A stretch of DNA of 64,000 nt from the NCBI GenBank assembly GCA_963969495.1, contig OZ018320.1, positions 75,366,162 through 75,430,161 on the forward strand, given 5' to 3'. Of the stretch, positions 1-15,129 are shown piece after piece (the first letter of the stretch is position 1; every line of letters begins with the position of its first letter). The notes below the pieces were generated by a model. The model saw nothing but the letters and a program-made list of their open reading frames with translations, ran no database searches and was not told where the DNA came from. Both the position numbers and the translations under genes were made by a program. This stretch comes from Ceratothoa steindachneri (Eukaryota; Arthropoda; Malacostraca; Isopoda; Cymothoidae).

Positions 1-1950
<1,950 letters not shown>

Positions 1951-4089
1951 TCCTCGCGAGTGATCTTCAAGGTTGCCAACGGACACATTCGAGGATTTGG
2001 CCAAAAGTACCCTCCTTGTATGGACCGTAAGGCCTTCTAGGGTACTCTTCTTCCTTGTAGCTCCTTGTAGCTCTCGCTCCCTCTCTCGCTCTCACTCTCT
2101 CTCTCTCTTTCTCTGATTCAGTCCAAAATATCGTTTTCTCTTCAAAGGGGCGGCTCTTGCATACGCCCTGACTCTCTTACACAGGGCAGTTATAGAGAGA
2201 GCGAAAGCTCCACCCCGGTGAGAAAGGCCAGGCCCTCTAATGATTTTAATGTGGTGTATGGGAGAACTTACTGAGTATTGTCCACATATTGACACGGTCT
2301 CGAACCCCTTTTTATTTAAATTGAAAGCGAAAACCAACGAGATAATCTCCTGCCCTCCCGCTTGAAGTATAATTATGGTGTGTTTTGTGTTCTTTATGTG
2401 ACTCCTCTCGCATAGGAAATCAGATGCAGCATGGAGGACCATGCTGCAGCTGACATTTGGGTGATCTCGTGTCCTCTCGGCAGGCAAACCTCGATTGTCT
2501 ATAATTTCTTGACAGATTTCTCCTTACTGCTACCATAAAGAAGTTATAGTAAGTCTGAGTGGATGAACAAATTCCTTTATATGGTACCACCAGCCTGTCC
2601 TATTCACTATACACTGACCCCACCCCTGGAACTGGATCGGATTATGTTATTTCTTTTTTTTTAATTAATATTTCCTATTTCCATTAAATACATATTCTCA
2701 AAGTTGGAACATCCTATAAAAGCGAAGAGCAAACTCAATAATTATAATGAAAATAGTCACAATATTTCAGATAACATACATGAGAGCCGAAGGTGATATG
2801 TAACTGAACTATTTTTAGACTCAAATAAACAAAGGATTGCGGGTTACTATGGTGACGCTTAGTGGCCTTTGGATCGGAATTGTCTGTGGTATCGAGAATG
2901 AGGCAAAAATTGTTGATTGGTGAATGTCGGATTCCAGAAACGAGGAATCGATGGGGTAGGAAATGAGTTACAACAGAGATATGACGGTATTTTAGTGATG
3001 AAAGCTTAAAAACAAACAAACAAACAAAGGAATTAAAAGTAAAATGTTACAAATGCACCAAATTGGATTTAAGGTTAGCGTGCGATCCCTCCTGGGTCGT
3101 TTGTTTGAGGGGGAGATGGCCATTACAGCGCCAAAGGTAAAAACAAAAGTCACCCTCAATGGCAAGGAAATAAAAACTAAACATGATTGGGGAAAGGTGA
3201 GCTAAGTTTAACTAAGAAAAAATGAATAACTAACAAAACATTGAAATGTCAAAATGAATAATGCGATAATTATTTCCCCCAAATTTGATGGTTCAATTTA
3301 TTTTCATTAGGTCATCTTCAGTATGCTCGTCTACGATGACGAGAGGTTTTTACCACCAACTGCATCCATCATTCTACTAAAAATCCTACAAAAATCATAC
3401 TGTCATGTCTGATTAAAGCACTAGAAATATAAAGCAATACTGGAATTACTGCTGTTTACTTGCTTATGTAAATTTCCACTAAATTAAGGTAGATACGTTA
3501 TAAAGTATTTCATAATCTTGCAGGATGGGGTCCCTTGCCAATAAGCTAAAACTGCATTATAATTTTGAGTGACAACATATCAACAACATGTCTTGGAAAG
3601 AGCCCACCTATGAACACCAAAGAAAATTTATGGCTAAATTTGGTGCGAAAAAGAAGATATTCGGCCAACTAATTGGGTCTAGACACCATATTTTTTCTTA
3701 TTCTTTGTCTTATCCTATTTTGTTTTTAAATGAAACTAAAAAGTGATCTAAAAATTATTAATATAGATATTAGCTTTGGTAAATTTTAATGTATACTGAA
3801 TGAATATTACACATGGGACTATAAAATCTTGATAAGTATCTTTTATTTCATCTTTAAATGCTTAAAAATCAATTAAGAAGGTCAGTTTTGTACACGTTTG
3901 TATATTTTACGACCGTTTAGTTCATATTTCCCAAATTATTTTTGAAATATCTCTTTAGATTCATTAACTATGTACTGGTACTCTTAAAATCGTCCTGGAA
4001 ATGCATAAGAAATCTATTTAGTTCTATATTGTAGATGTTTAACCAACCTCTATCTCTCAAGCATCTTTCCCATAAATATACTGAAGATA
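1951..4089. other. no recognisable gene; CT-rich run and one short hairpin
   Basis: At 2065-2115 a CT-rich low-complexity run follows the LINE. A near-perfect hairpin sits at 2425-2448 (10-bp stem, 4-base loop AGGA). A 131-codon minus-strand frame (2092-2487) has no family motif and overlaps the CT run; I do not treat it as a gene. From 2490 to 4089 the DNA is AT-rich, with stops in all frames and nothing I recognise. Confidence 0.5.
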
Positions 4090-4285
4090 CAGAAACTTTA
4101 CGTGGATTCTAACGAAATTTGAAACCCTTATGTTGTTTTGCATTCTCTTTCGAATGATACAATTGTCAAGGTCCTCCCAAGGTTAGTCCGGGAATTATTG
4201 AAAGTTTTGAAGGTCGTAAGGTCATAAATCAAAATAAGTGAGAGCACGTGACATTTGGGGCAGCACACCTTGTTTAGAGAAAGAA
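4090..4285 (+). repeat. dispersed repeat family R1, copy 1 (partial)
   Basis: This segment shares a long diverged stretch with 18008-18190, 27124-27650 and 48947-49240. Landmarks are TTCTAACGAAATTTGAAA at about 4107, CTCCCAAGGTTAGTCCGGGA at about 4173 and GTCGTAAGGTCATAAATC at about 4213, then GAGAGCACGTGAC and a CACCTTGTTTA ending. It lacks the TTTTTAGTCGCGTG start seen in the other copies. I see no coding capacity. It could be part of an unknown non-autonomous element. Confidence 0.7.
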
Positions 4286-4557
4286 AAGCTACTATGAACC
4301 ATTAGCAACCGAAAATATTACGCTCATTCTCTTTTCGTACACATGAATGTAAAGATCTACAATGCACACTATAAAAATCCTAGCATGACGGCTAACAGTT
4401 AGGCACCGGCTAGGCACACTTTGATCTTTCTATCGAAATTTTAACAATTGAAAGGTAAATAGTTGCTAAATAAAACAAATTATACACCTTCATAACATCT
4501 CCAATAGTTTTTGACTAATTTTAATACAAATTTCGGTTAACCTTTTTGTGCATCACC

Positions 4558-5685
<1,128 letters not shown>

Positions 5686-6350
5686 TAAATGTTTCAATGC
5701 AAGTACAGCAACAGAATCCATTCAGAGCACTTATGGGGATGATGCAGTAAATGAAATAAGTTGCAAAAGTGGGGATTTCAGTCAAAAAGGTGAATCAAAA
5801 GAAAGTGATCCAAAAGGAATTGATTCCGAAGAGTCGGAAGCTGTTATTAAGGCAAATCCTGCTACACAACTTCTAGGGAAGTCGCAGAAGAATTTATATT
5901 AACCCTTACGACTGCGATTAGAAATGTTCCAGTGATTAGAAAATGGGTCCCGCACAAACTGTCCACAACGAATCTGTAAAAGTGTGTTGCTTGTTGTGAG
6001 TCATTTCTTTCACGACCCTTCTTAGTCAAAAGAAACAGTGTCATCCTCCATCACGATAATGCCCGTCCTCACACGGCTCGAATGACCAAAGCCCTCTTGG
6101 AGGAGCTCGGTTGGGAAATATTGATTTATCTTCCATATTCTCCTGAATTTGTTCCGTTGATTATCACTTGTTTAGGTGATTACAGAACAATTTGTGTAGC
6201 TTTAGATTGATATCAAGAGAAGAGGTTAGAAACGAGTTCGATTCATATTTTGCATCAAACCTAAATAATTTTACAAGCGTGTCATATATAAGCTTGTTGA
6301 CAGATGGAATGAGGTTCTAGGTAGCAATAGAGGTTATGTTGATGATTAAA
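5686..6350 (+). pseudogene. mariner transposase remnant (second mariner lineage)
   Basis: A decayed mariner transposase is spread over several frames. Near 5810-5890 there is weak similarity to the DNA-binding region (SEAVIKANPATQLLGKS). At about 5938 comes RKWVPHKLS, the WVPHxL motif before the catalytic domain. At about 6040-6145 the run VILHHDNARPHTARMTKALL gives the second catalytic block, followed by YSPEFVPL, where an SPDLAPSD-like third block should stand but its final aspartate is not evident. At about 6175-6350 the C-terminus reads RNEFDSYFASN, then VDRWNEVLGSNRGYVDD and a stop. The segment between WVPH and HHDNA is missing, so the first catalytic aspartate is absent. It differs clearly from the mariners at 1-715 and 35719-36559. 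No terminal repeats were identified. Confidence 0.75.
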
Positions 6351-6654
6351 TATTTCCATAGTGATAAGCTTTTTCATTTTTAATACATACCCTGAAGTCG
6401 GACATTGCTACCATTCCAATCTGATACCTATCACATGTCTGACTGTAATACCCCGCAATACTTGGTGGTGTGGCAATTTTTAATATCTTTAGTGGCTCGG
6501 TATCAGAGGGAAAAACAATCACGTCCTGCTGACCGTGAATGCGGGAAGTGGGATTGTCTTATGTTACAATCAAGATTAGGCCAAATACTAACTTAACCAA
6601 TCTTAATAATTTTCATTTTTAACTGCAACTCTTTTGAATAATTCCTTTGATACG
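6351..6654. other. no recognisable gene
   Basis: Spacer between the mariner remnant and the 16-bp array. Nothing recognisable is seen in it. Confidence 0.5.
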
Positions 6655-7672
6655 GTATTTAGGTCACTCCTTCAATCTGTCGCTCGTTTGTTATGTCATT
6701 CCTTCGATATATAGCTCTTTTGCTATGTCATTTCTTAGATATGTTACTTTCTGTTTTCACTCCTTCTATATGTCGCTCATTTGTTATGTCGCTCTTTTGT
6801 TATGTCGCTCTTTTGTTATGTCACTCTTTTGTTATGTCACTCTTTCGACATGTCGCTCTTTTGTTATGTCACTTCTTCGATATGTTGCTCATTTGTTATG
6901 TCGCTCTTTTGTTATGTCGCTCTTTTGTTATGCCACTCTTTTGTTATGTTACTCTTTCGATATGTCGCTCTTTTGTTATGTCGCTCTTTTGTTATGTCAC
7001 TCTTTTGTTATGTCACTCTTTCGATATGTCGCTCTTTTGTTATGTCACTCCTTCGATATATCACTCTTTTGTTATGTCACTTCTTCGATATGTCGCTCAT
7101 TTGTTATGATGCTCTTTTGTTATGTCACTCTTTTGTTATGTTACTCTTTCGATATGTCACTCTTTTGTTATGTCGCTCTTTTGTTATGTCGCTCTTTTGT
7201 TATGTCACTCTTTTGTTATGTCATTCTTTCGATATGTCGCTCTTTTATTATGTCACTCCTACGATATGTCGCTCTTTTGTTATGTCACTCTTTTGTTATG
7301 TCACTCTTTTGTTATGTTACTCTTTCGATATGTCGCTCTTTTGTTAGTCGCTCCCTTGTTATGTCGCTCTTTTGTTATGTCACTCTTTTGTTATGTCACT
7401 CTTTCGATATGTCGCTCTTTTGTTATGTCACTCCTTCGATATGTCGCTCATTTGTTATGTCGCTCTTTTGTTATGTCGCTCTTTTGTTATGTCACTCTTT
7501 TGTTATGTTACTCTTTCGATATGTCACTCTTTTGTTATGTCACTTATTCGATATGTCGATCTTTTGTTATGTCGCTCTTTTGCTATGTCACTCTTTTGTT
7601 ATGTCACTCTTTCGATATGTCGCGTTTTTGTTATGTCATTCCTTTGATATGTCGCTCTTTGTTATGTCACAT
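6655..7672. repeat. 16-bp tandem array, roughly 60 units, two unit types
   Basis: The array is built from a 16-bp unit in two interspersed variants, CTCTTTTGTTATGTCR and CTCTTTCGATATGTCR. The edges are more degenerate than the middle. Because 16 is not a multiple of 3, three units (48 bp) bring the frame back, and each of the three plus-strand frames reads the same hydrophobic 16-residue cycle (SFVMSLFCYVTLLLCH and shifted forms). This gives a 391-codon frame at 6647-7822 and other long overlapping ones. The CGATAT variant recurs every two to five units without a strict higher-order period. I regard this as a minisatellite, not a gene, because all three frames are open for the same trivial reason. 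Confidence 0.93.
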
Positions 7673-9300
7673 CTTGTCCTTATAGCGCCAATTTGTTTTA
7701 CTCCCCTATTTGTGAGTTATTTCAAAATCCTTTATACTTGTTTTCCTCTTTCCATAAGCATTCCTTTCAGTAGCACAATAGAATTTCTGCCTCACCTTGG
7801 GATTATATGGCCATTTCGTTAAAATACTGCCTCGTGCCTATAAAGTTTGCAAGATTTGTAAAATTACGTATCGACAACATGAAGTTATAGCTGGTGAAAT
7901 TACTGACTGAGGGCCGGCTTCAGTTATATACCTGGTATCATGGGAGTCTAAAGAGTTTATTTCTGACTCGTAACCCCCACAAATGCGCAGGCACACGCAC
8001 TCATACATATGTACACCTTCCGGCTTTCATGAATGCCTCTGGTATTTACCCCTCTGGAAATCACCTAACAGCCGTCGAGAGGAGGGGGAAAAAAATATGA
8101 ACAGAGTGGATAGTTAAATTAACATCGAGTTATAAAATGGAACAAGCAGTAGATAAAGACACGGGCAAAATGGATGGGAGGCATGAATAAGGAAATGGAA
8201 TAAATGTTTCCGTCAATAAATTAAATTTAAGCCTCTCCGGTTTGGAAAACACACTGGCAATTTGATCTCCGTAGCATGGAAATCCCCCCCCCTCTGATGT
8301 GTATTTGCTAAATGGGGTTATGGGGGTCATCGTTGTAACACTAAGGAGGTGCATAGTGTAAAGATAATTTTAGATATTAAACTATAGAGTTCGGTCCTTT
8401 GACGTGACCCACTGCTGAAGGCGAGATACCTTCGTAATCCATCCTAGTTACAGAGGCCGTAATCTCAAGGCTTAAAGAAGTATTTTTTTAAGAACTAGAC
8501 TTGTCTGCTCGTGTTGGTATCCTAGAGTACTAGGTAGATAGGGCCATTCGTCCGTCGCGAAGTGGGAGAAAGGCTATTAAAGAAATGCACTTAAATATAA
8601 AAATGAAAATCACTCGTGAACATGAAAGCGACGGGCGAATATCCGACTACTGCGCTCTGCTAAGAACCTACGGATACATCATTTTCTCTTGTTTAGTGAC
8701 TCATTTTGAGCACTGCCTACATAGACGAACGCCTATTCTGAAAGTTTTACGGTGAACCCAGTTTCATCCTTCAGAAAGAGAGATACACATTTTTACGTCG
8801 AAGCCTCGTAATTCAATGAGGGCTTAAGCACCTCACTGCTCCTGTCCATCGCTCTGCGTGCAAACCCGCTTCGATGTCTGCCATTCATTGATTTCGCCTT
8901 AACTATACCGTCACTTGGACTGGCATTATTAAGGGCTTATGTGAAAACTGGTTTGAGGCCTAGCCCACAGCGGAAGCGTAAATCAGAAATTGTCTCAATA
9001 CTGGGGCATAACTGCGAGTCCCTGACGGAAGAGAAATCCTCATCGCCCGGGGGACGCGGCCAGAATCTTGGAGGAAAGTACTCCCGTCTCTATGTAGTTG
9101 GATGCAGTTATGGCGTATGTACCCGTGAGGGGTGGAAAAACTTAGCGGTTGTTGATTCGGCCGCTATGCATCAAGTCCACCAAGTTCAACCCTCTGAGGT
9201 CCCCACCGAGACCCACCCCATCCATCTATTACCTATCATTCTGACAGCAAACGAGTGGGGAAACAACAGAAAAATGAACGGGGGCGTTTCTCAACATTTA
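7673..9300. other. no recognisable gene
   Basis: Mostly unremarkable sequence with a few homopolymer runs. A 164-codon plus-strand frame at 8941-9435 runs up to the LINE; it has no domain I recognise and may be the LINE's 5' untranslated region or flank. The true 5' end of that LINE cannot be placed from this copy alone. Confidence 0.45.
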
Positions 9301-9463
9301 TTGGACCCGTTCACAACCCTACCTTACACCATCCATTACCTCCTTTACCACATTCTAACTTTCTTTTTACTCCCAAAACATATTAATTACACTTTGGATA
9401 CAGGAAAAGAAGAAATCACAAGAGGCCCTCACTAAGAGGCTCCCCCTAAGGACCATCGCCGGA

Positions 9464-10720
9464 ATGAAGACCTCCGCCAAAAAGAACTTATGTGAAACTC
9501 TATTCATCGAGCTAAAAGTTGCACTGGTGAAACTTATCGAGGTCTCATCGGGATTCATCGCCATGTGTGCCGAGACCAAGGATGTAGACCAGCTCCTATC
9601 GGAAGGGGGAGCGAGAGTCCTAAAGAACACCAGCCTAGAAGCCCCCCCCCCCCCACACACACAAGTGGCTGCGAACAGAAGCGTCATCTGCTGCAAAGTG
9701 GGGAGCTGGGTGGGCGAACACAAACCCGAAGAACTTAAGGAAGAAATCACGAAGAGCAGCAACCCATGGGCCCAAGTTCGTGAGATAATAAAATTTCGCG
9801 AAAACACCCATGTGTTCAAAATAACATTCTCCACAACAGACATGGCGAGAAAAGCAACCCAAAATGGTATTCTGGTATTCAATATGAGAATACCAGGAGA
9901 AAACATCCAACAGGAGAAATTCAACAGCATACAAATATGTTTTGTATGCTACAAACTCGAAGAACACACATCAACGACATGCTCGGATAGAAACAAACTG
10001 TGGTGCATTGAATGCGCCACAGAAGGACACCGGTTCGACAAATGCGAAAGCTCCACAAAAAGATGTTTGAATTGCCAAGGGGAGCATAGGTCCATGACCC
10101 TGAACTGCTTCAAGCACCGCGAAATAATCAGGAGAAAAGAAGAAGAAGAGAGAAATACAAAATAGGTAATTTATGCAAACGCCGCCAAGAAGAATGCAGA
10201 GGTAAAGGCCGCATCGGCACTCGCTCAAATGAGCTTCCCTGGAGATTTAGGTGCGAAGATCTTAATCTGCATAACCCATGCAAATGTGGCAAATGCAGTG
10301 ACACTCGGCTGCTATAATCAAGTTCTTAACGCTCTCCTTAAGGCGAACAATCCCCCTTCAGTAATTATGCCTAAAGACCCCGAATGCTCCAAGGCATTCA
10401 ATGACTCAGTCATAAAGAATAATAACGTCAAGTCTGGATTAGAGGAGATTATCGAAGCTTCCTCATCGAAAGAAACCGAAGAAGACGAAGAAGAGGAAAA
10501 GGCTGAAGCGAGGATAGCTCCTCATCGTCTGACATCGAAGAAGGCCCCTGCACTCATACACGAGCTACGAAGAGCAGGTCAAAAACCCCGAGTCCCCCTC
10601 CGAAAAAGGAACACCCTGGGCCGAGTAAAATCGCCCAGCCAGACCCCAAGCAGAAGAAAACTAAGTAGAAACATAGGTAAAAACGACTCACCATGTTCCG
10701 GAACGCACTGGAGATACTAA
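9464..10720 (+). pseudogene. LINE ORF1, gag-like zinc-knuckle protein with one in-frame stop
   Basis: ORF1 products bind LINE RNA and escort it during retrotransposition. This one reads in a single frame for 419 codons except for one TAG at 10163-10165. The N-terminal half (about residues 1-150) is the conserved gag-like region. Three CCHC knuckles follow: CFVCYKLEEHTSTTC, CIECATEGHRFDKC (the classic C-x2-C-x4-H-x4-C) and CLNCQGEHRSMTLNC. After the stop the same frame continues with a part conserved in the other copy (GxYNQVLNALLKANNPPS against GTYAKEANRMLANN, then NPPS), then an acidic stretch and a basic C-terminus. Alignment with the other copy shows homology also upstream of Met 9464 (RLPLRTIAGM), so the real start is probably further 5'. 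Confidence 0.85.
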
Positions 10721-13398
10721 AAATCAACACCAACTGCTTGACGACGAAAAGAATTCTTTACGGAAATGTATTCAGAGAAATTGACGCAGACATCATACTG
10801 ATTTTAGAACACGAGATCGACACGCGTAGAACAGAAATGAAGATCTGGAACTACGATGTGTTAATCACCAATTATTTGCCAGATTGGTACGATGGAGCCA
10901 CTATTACAATAAAGAAAGGGATTAAATACAAGCAGATACGGAACCTAGAAGAATCCTACCTCACGATTGAGGTCAAACTCGACCTAGGAAAGTTAGTCAT
11001 TGCTACCGGATATCAACCACCAAGGAGAGATGTGTTACCAATTCACACTCTCACTCGCCTATTTGGCATAAGAGCCCCCACTATATTAATGGGGGATCTG
11101 AAAGCCAGATGCCGAGAATCCGGTTACAGGACCTACAACGGTACAGGGAGAAGCCTGGACCTGTTGCTGGACAGAAATATTGCCCAGCGAATAGGCCCCA
11201 ACTTTTCCACCTATGTCAGAACACGAGGTGCCACAAAGCCAGACATCTGTCTGGAGAATCGTCAGCTGCCGTTCAGTTACTACATGGAACCAGTCCAAGT
11301 ACCATGTAGTGACCATATAGGGATCCTACTCACTATCAACAGGATCCCTATACAAGTCCCAGCTGTAGTCAGGAAGAACTACAAAAGAGCAGACTGGGCA
11401 CGTTACGCGCACCTTCTCGAGGCCTACGATCTGCCCAACCTGGACGAGGCAATTCTCGAGGAGATTGACGAGGCACTTGATGACCTCAATAACCAACGAA
11501 TCGACGCAGATAGGGCTTGTATCCCTAAATCCGAATATAGGACCAACTCGACTTACGAGTGGTCCGAATATATGAAGGAATTATACCGTGAACTGAAGTT
11601 AATGTATGAACTTAACATCGTCAATGCATCGGTTCACTCGATGCAGAGAAGTAAAGAAATCAAAGAAGAATTGAACCAGTTGATCCTCAAACAGCAGAAT
11701 AGAAGATGGGAGGACACGATCGATACCCTCGATCACGAAACGACTCCCAAAGAATTTTGGAAACAGATCCAAAATCTTAACGGATCGACTGGGAAGAAGA
11801 AGCATAAGATCGAAATACAGAAAGATGACGGAAACATCGAAACAGAAGAGGAAAAAGTTGAAGAAATATTCCGAAGTTATTGGGAGAAGCTCTTCAGTAT
11901 AACTGAAGACGAGAACGAAGACAACATCATCGAAGAGCTAAACGAAGAAACACACAAGACGCACCCTCGCCACCAGGTGGATAGACGGCACGACGGAGAC
12001 GCCAAGATTACCGAAGAAGAACTACTCGGCGCGCTTCGCTCATTCCAACAAAAAGCCCCAGGACAATCGGGGCTTACAAAACTTAACTTTGAAAAGGTAC
12101 CAGCCAGTGTCATCGAAGGAATGATAAGAATATATAACGCCTCTCTCAATACGGGATACTTTCCAGATGCTTATAAAACGGCTAACATGATCTTCTTGCC
12201 TAAGCAAGGAAAGAACCCAACGTTGAAGGAGAGCTACCGGCCAATTTCACTTCTGGAATTTGGCTGGAAGCTCTTCGAGAAGATCCTCAACAAAAGACTG
12301 GTGTCTCACCTGGAGGAAAACTCACTCTATAACCTACAACAATTCGGGTTTAGGAGAAAGCGAAGTGCGGAGATAGCGATTAACGTCTTCACGGAAATGC
12401 TAGCCAAAGCAAAACGGGAAAAGAGTTACCTGGACATTGTTTGTCAGGATGTATCAAAGGCGTTTGGTAAGGTGTGGCAACGGGGAATGCAGTACGAGAT
12501 CTTACGACTGGTCCTAAGTGAAAACTTAGAAAGAACTCTCTGTGACTATGTCATGGAGAGAGCGGCGTACATGAGTTTAGGGCGCACGGACAAACCAAAG
12601 TTTCCGCTCACTGCGGGCCTCCCGCAGAAGGGGGTGCCTGTCCCCCACTCTCTGCTTGATTTACACCGCAGATGTCCCAGCCCCTGTAAGCCCCCCCTTG
12701 CCTCAACATTCATTCGCCGATGATTTCACCTAGATAATCACTTGTCCATGGAGGAATGCGCCTTGGCAAGCTCGAATGACAGCAGCAGAAATTGAAAACC
12801 TTAACACCTACAAGGCCCGGTGGAAAATCCGTACCAACCAGGAAAAGTTCAAAGTAGTCCCCATAGGCAGAAGGCTACTTGATGACGTCAGGGTGGGGGA
12901 TAGACGATATCCCTACACCACTGAGTGCAATGCACTCAGAATGAAGATTACCTCATCCAGGTACAAGAAGCACGTCCAAGAACAAATCGATAAGGTCACT
13001 TTATATAGGTTCAGAAATCGCCAAACAAACAAGAAAAAGATCTACACTGCACTAGTAAGATCTACGTTGCTATACACCGCTTTCGCCCTCTCGTGTGTCT
13101 TAAAGACACATAAGAGGAGACTACAGGTGGTGCAGAATAAATGCGCTTACCTAATTACAGGTACACGCAAATGGAAAGAAGAAGACAAGAAAAGCTGCAC
13201 CAGGAGGCGGGGTTAAATCCCTTTGACGTTGTCATAGAAGAACTGACAAGGAATATGCTGGAAAAGGTCAACCGTGAATTGGACGATGAAATCGTCCAAA
13301 TGATTGACCAAAATAGAAGAGCTATAAGTCGCACCAGATTTTCAAGCTCCGCCGGGGTTTTAGCTGGCGGAGTAGAAGGGCCGTTCTACGCACGATGA
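10693..13398 (+). pseudogene. LINE ORF2, endonuclease plus reverse transcriptase, frameshifted
   Basis: The ORF2 product nicks target DNA and copies LINE RNA onto it. The first frame (10693-12723, 676 codons) holds the endonuclease at about residues 1-220: IILILEHEID with the metal-binding Glu, LMGDLKARC in place of the usual GDFNA, and PCSDHIGI with the catalytic SDH. RT follows: YRPISLL, QFGFRRKRSAEIA, then DVSKAFGKVW, where the usual first catalytic Asp of SKAFDKVW is Gly. Near 12630, at a G-run, the frame shifts. The second catalytic box, FADDF, is read in another frame at 12713-12727 and is followed by a TAG. That frame continues as 12776-13216, and the C-terminal part returns to the first frame to end at 13398. 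Two frameshifts, one stop and the Asp-to-Gly change make it inactive. Confidence 0.88.
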
Positions 13399-13728
13399 GA
13401 CGTTTTTTTTACCCAAACCAAGGCAAAGCTAACCAAATTGTGAAACCTCAGCGATTTGACAAAACTCTCCGATTTTGACAAAACTCACCGATGGAGACAC
13501 AAACTTACCGAAGAAAAAAAAATCTACCGATGAAGACTGAAACTCACCGAACAAGACATCCACGAAGAAACAAAATACACAAACTCCACACATTGCAAAG
13601 TATACGAAAAAACAAAGACACTAAGCAAACATTGAAAGTAATAATTAACGCAATTACCAACACAACAGCAAATGCGCACATCATAACCAAATACATTAAC
13701 TAATTTGAAGACAAATGGCTTGAACGCC

Positions 13729-13734
<6 letters not shown>

Positions 13735-13802
<68 letters not shown>
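13735..13802. repeat. (TA)n microsatellite, 68 bp, at LINE 3' end
   Basis: The tract starts where the LINE 3' UTR stops. It may be the insertion site or an expanded 3' tail of the element. Confidence 0.95.
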
Positions 13803-13805
<3 letters not shown>

Positions 13806-14149
13806 AAAATGATAAACAACAATGGAACTACAAAACAAAAAAAAATCAAGCGATAGGCATGATTACCAGGCTCTAGCATCACTTTGCACCCAACCACACT
13901 TCTTTCTCTTTTCACCACTGATCTACTTTCCGCTGTCTGTCCACACACCCTTTCTCTATCCCTTCACCTTCATATACTCTTACACCATGTCGAACATGAA
14001 AGCACAAGGGGTTGGTCCTTTGGGGCGTGGGGGAGGGGGTAGGTGTCTGGGTTGTGGTATGAGTTTTACACTAATTACCGGTGATTGAGTGCTAGTGGCT
14101 CCATTATGGATATTAGTATGCCATCGTCAGGATCCAGGAAAAGCGATGT
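13803..14149. other. no recognisable gene
   Basis: Mixed-composition spacer with a G-rich patch near 14020-14045. Nothing recognisable. Confidence 0.5.
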
Positions 14150-15110
14150 TAAAATTATATTCTCACCCTGTGGCTTTTCCCTTTGTCTCTTTCGTACTGC
14201 TCTGCTTTTGTCTGCATACTCTCTTTCTCTATGTTTAACACATGTCTTCATGTTTCATCTCGAGATTATTTTCCGAACTTTTGTACAAGGCAGGACTGAG
14301 GTTTGTGTCTTACTGGACCTGTAGGTGGTTGCTCGGACGTTTCCCATCCGCTTAAACCGACAGTCTTGGCATGAGAGGGTAGCTTTTTCACACTCGTTCG
14401 AGTTCAGGCCTTCTCCCATTTGGGTGGAGAAGCACTTGTGGTTTCCCCAGTCAGCGATTCGAGGGGGATTTGTGTGAGAGGGCGCTATAGGACAGCGAAA
14501 AGAGTCAGTGTGCACATGTTTTTTTAAAGAAAGAGCACAAGAGACATCCAACTAGGGCGGGAGACAAGAGAATAAAAACAAACTTCAAACTTCCCCAATT
14601 TTCTTTCACGCCCTTAAACTTTCCTCTTTACACTTTCCAACTTATTTAGTACTTTTATTTGTGTATGTTTACCGTAAGTAAAATTATTCTTGTATCAAAT
14701 GAAAAGATAAGTGATTACTTTTATTATTTTTCGTTGTATCTCCATGATCGTCAAACATTCCACATTACAAGTAACAATTTCATTCCTCTAGAAACAAACT
14801 TCTTATCAAATACTAACTATATTCAGACTGCAATCGTGCAGACATTATTCAAACATAATTAGGTATCAAACATCATTATTAACTATCGTGCATAAGCGTT
14901 TATACTTATTCTAACTATTTTCTAAACATTTAACTATATGCTTATTTTAAATTGATATCTACTACCGAAAAGATCCTGGAACTATCTCCGTTTTTGAGTT
15001 TCTCAGAAAAAGGCAACAATCATTTTCAAACCGAAATTAATTAATTTTTGACTCTTTATTCTTTTATCCATTGCCCAACAACAACCCCCTACCTAATACA
15101 GTATATTGTT
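14150..15110 (+). repeat. ~1-kb diverged direct repeat, left copy
   Basis: This stretch aligns in the same orientation with 17850-18945. Shared landmarks run in order: CTTTCGTACT (14188/17877), GTTTCATCTCGAG (14252/17945), CAGGCCTTCTCCCATTTGGG and its partner (14405/18290), GAGAGGGCGCTATAGG and its partner (14477/18358), CTTTCCTCTTTACACTTT (14618), AAATTATTCTTGTATCAA (14682/18570), ATTACAAGTAAC and AACAAACTTCT. No protein frame is shared. With its partner it could be one end of an old LTR-type or other long-repeat element, or a plain segmental duplication. Confidence 0.7.
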
Positions 15111-15129
15111 GATCCTCCTCAAATCGGGT

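Larger units (their letters stand above)
9301..13734 (+). mobile_element. near full-length non-LTR retrotransposon (family 2, copy A)
   Basis: A LINE with two open reading frames ends exactly at a (TA)n tract. ORF1 (9464-10720 at least) is gag-like with three zinc knuckles. ORF2 (10693-13398) has an apurinic-type endonuclease and a reverse transcriptase, and I see no RNase H. The two frames overlap by 28 bases, a common LINE arrangement. The 3' UTR (13399-13734) is A- and C-rich and carries diverged repeats of a CACCGATGRAGAC-like motif. The layout fits the Jockey/I group; the clade cannot be named without a tree. A second copy of the same group lies at 55925-57640 on the minus strand. The left border is approximate. 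The copy is dead: ORF1 has one stop, and ORF2 has one stop and at least two frameshifts. Confidence 0.85.

Noticed and set aside
2092..2487. 131-codon minus-strand frame
   Set aside because: No motif, C-terminal end derived from a CT-rich run, no homologous copy in the window.
6655..7672. CRISPR-like array
   Set aside because: Units are contiguous with no spacers, and the sequence context is animal.
6647..7822. 391-codon hydrophobic open frame
   Set aside because: Explained by the 16-bp array, which is open in every forward frame; there is no unique start region or recognisable domain.
8941..9435. 164-codon frame upstream of the LINE
   Set aside because: Not conserved in the other LINE copy as far as I can see and no domain; likely untranslated or flanking sequence.
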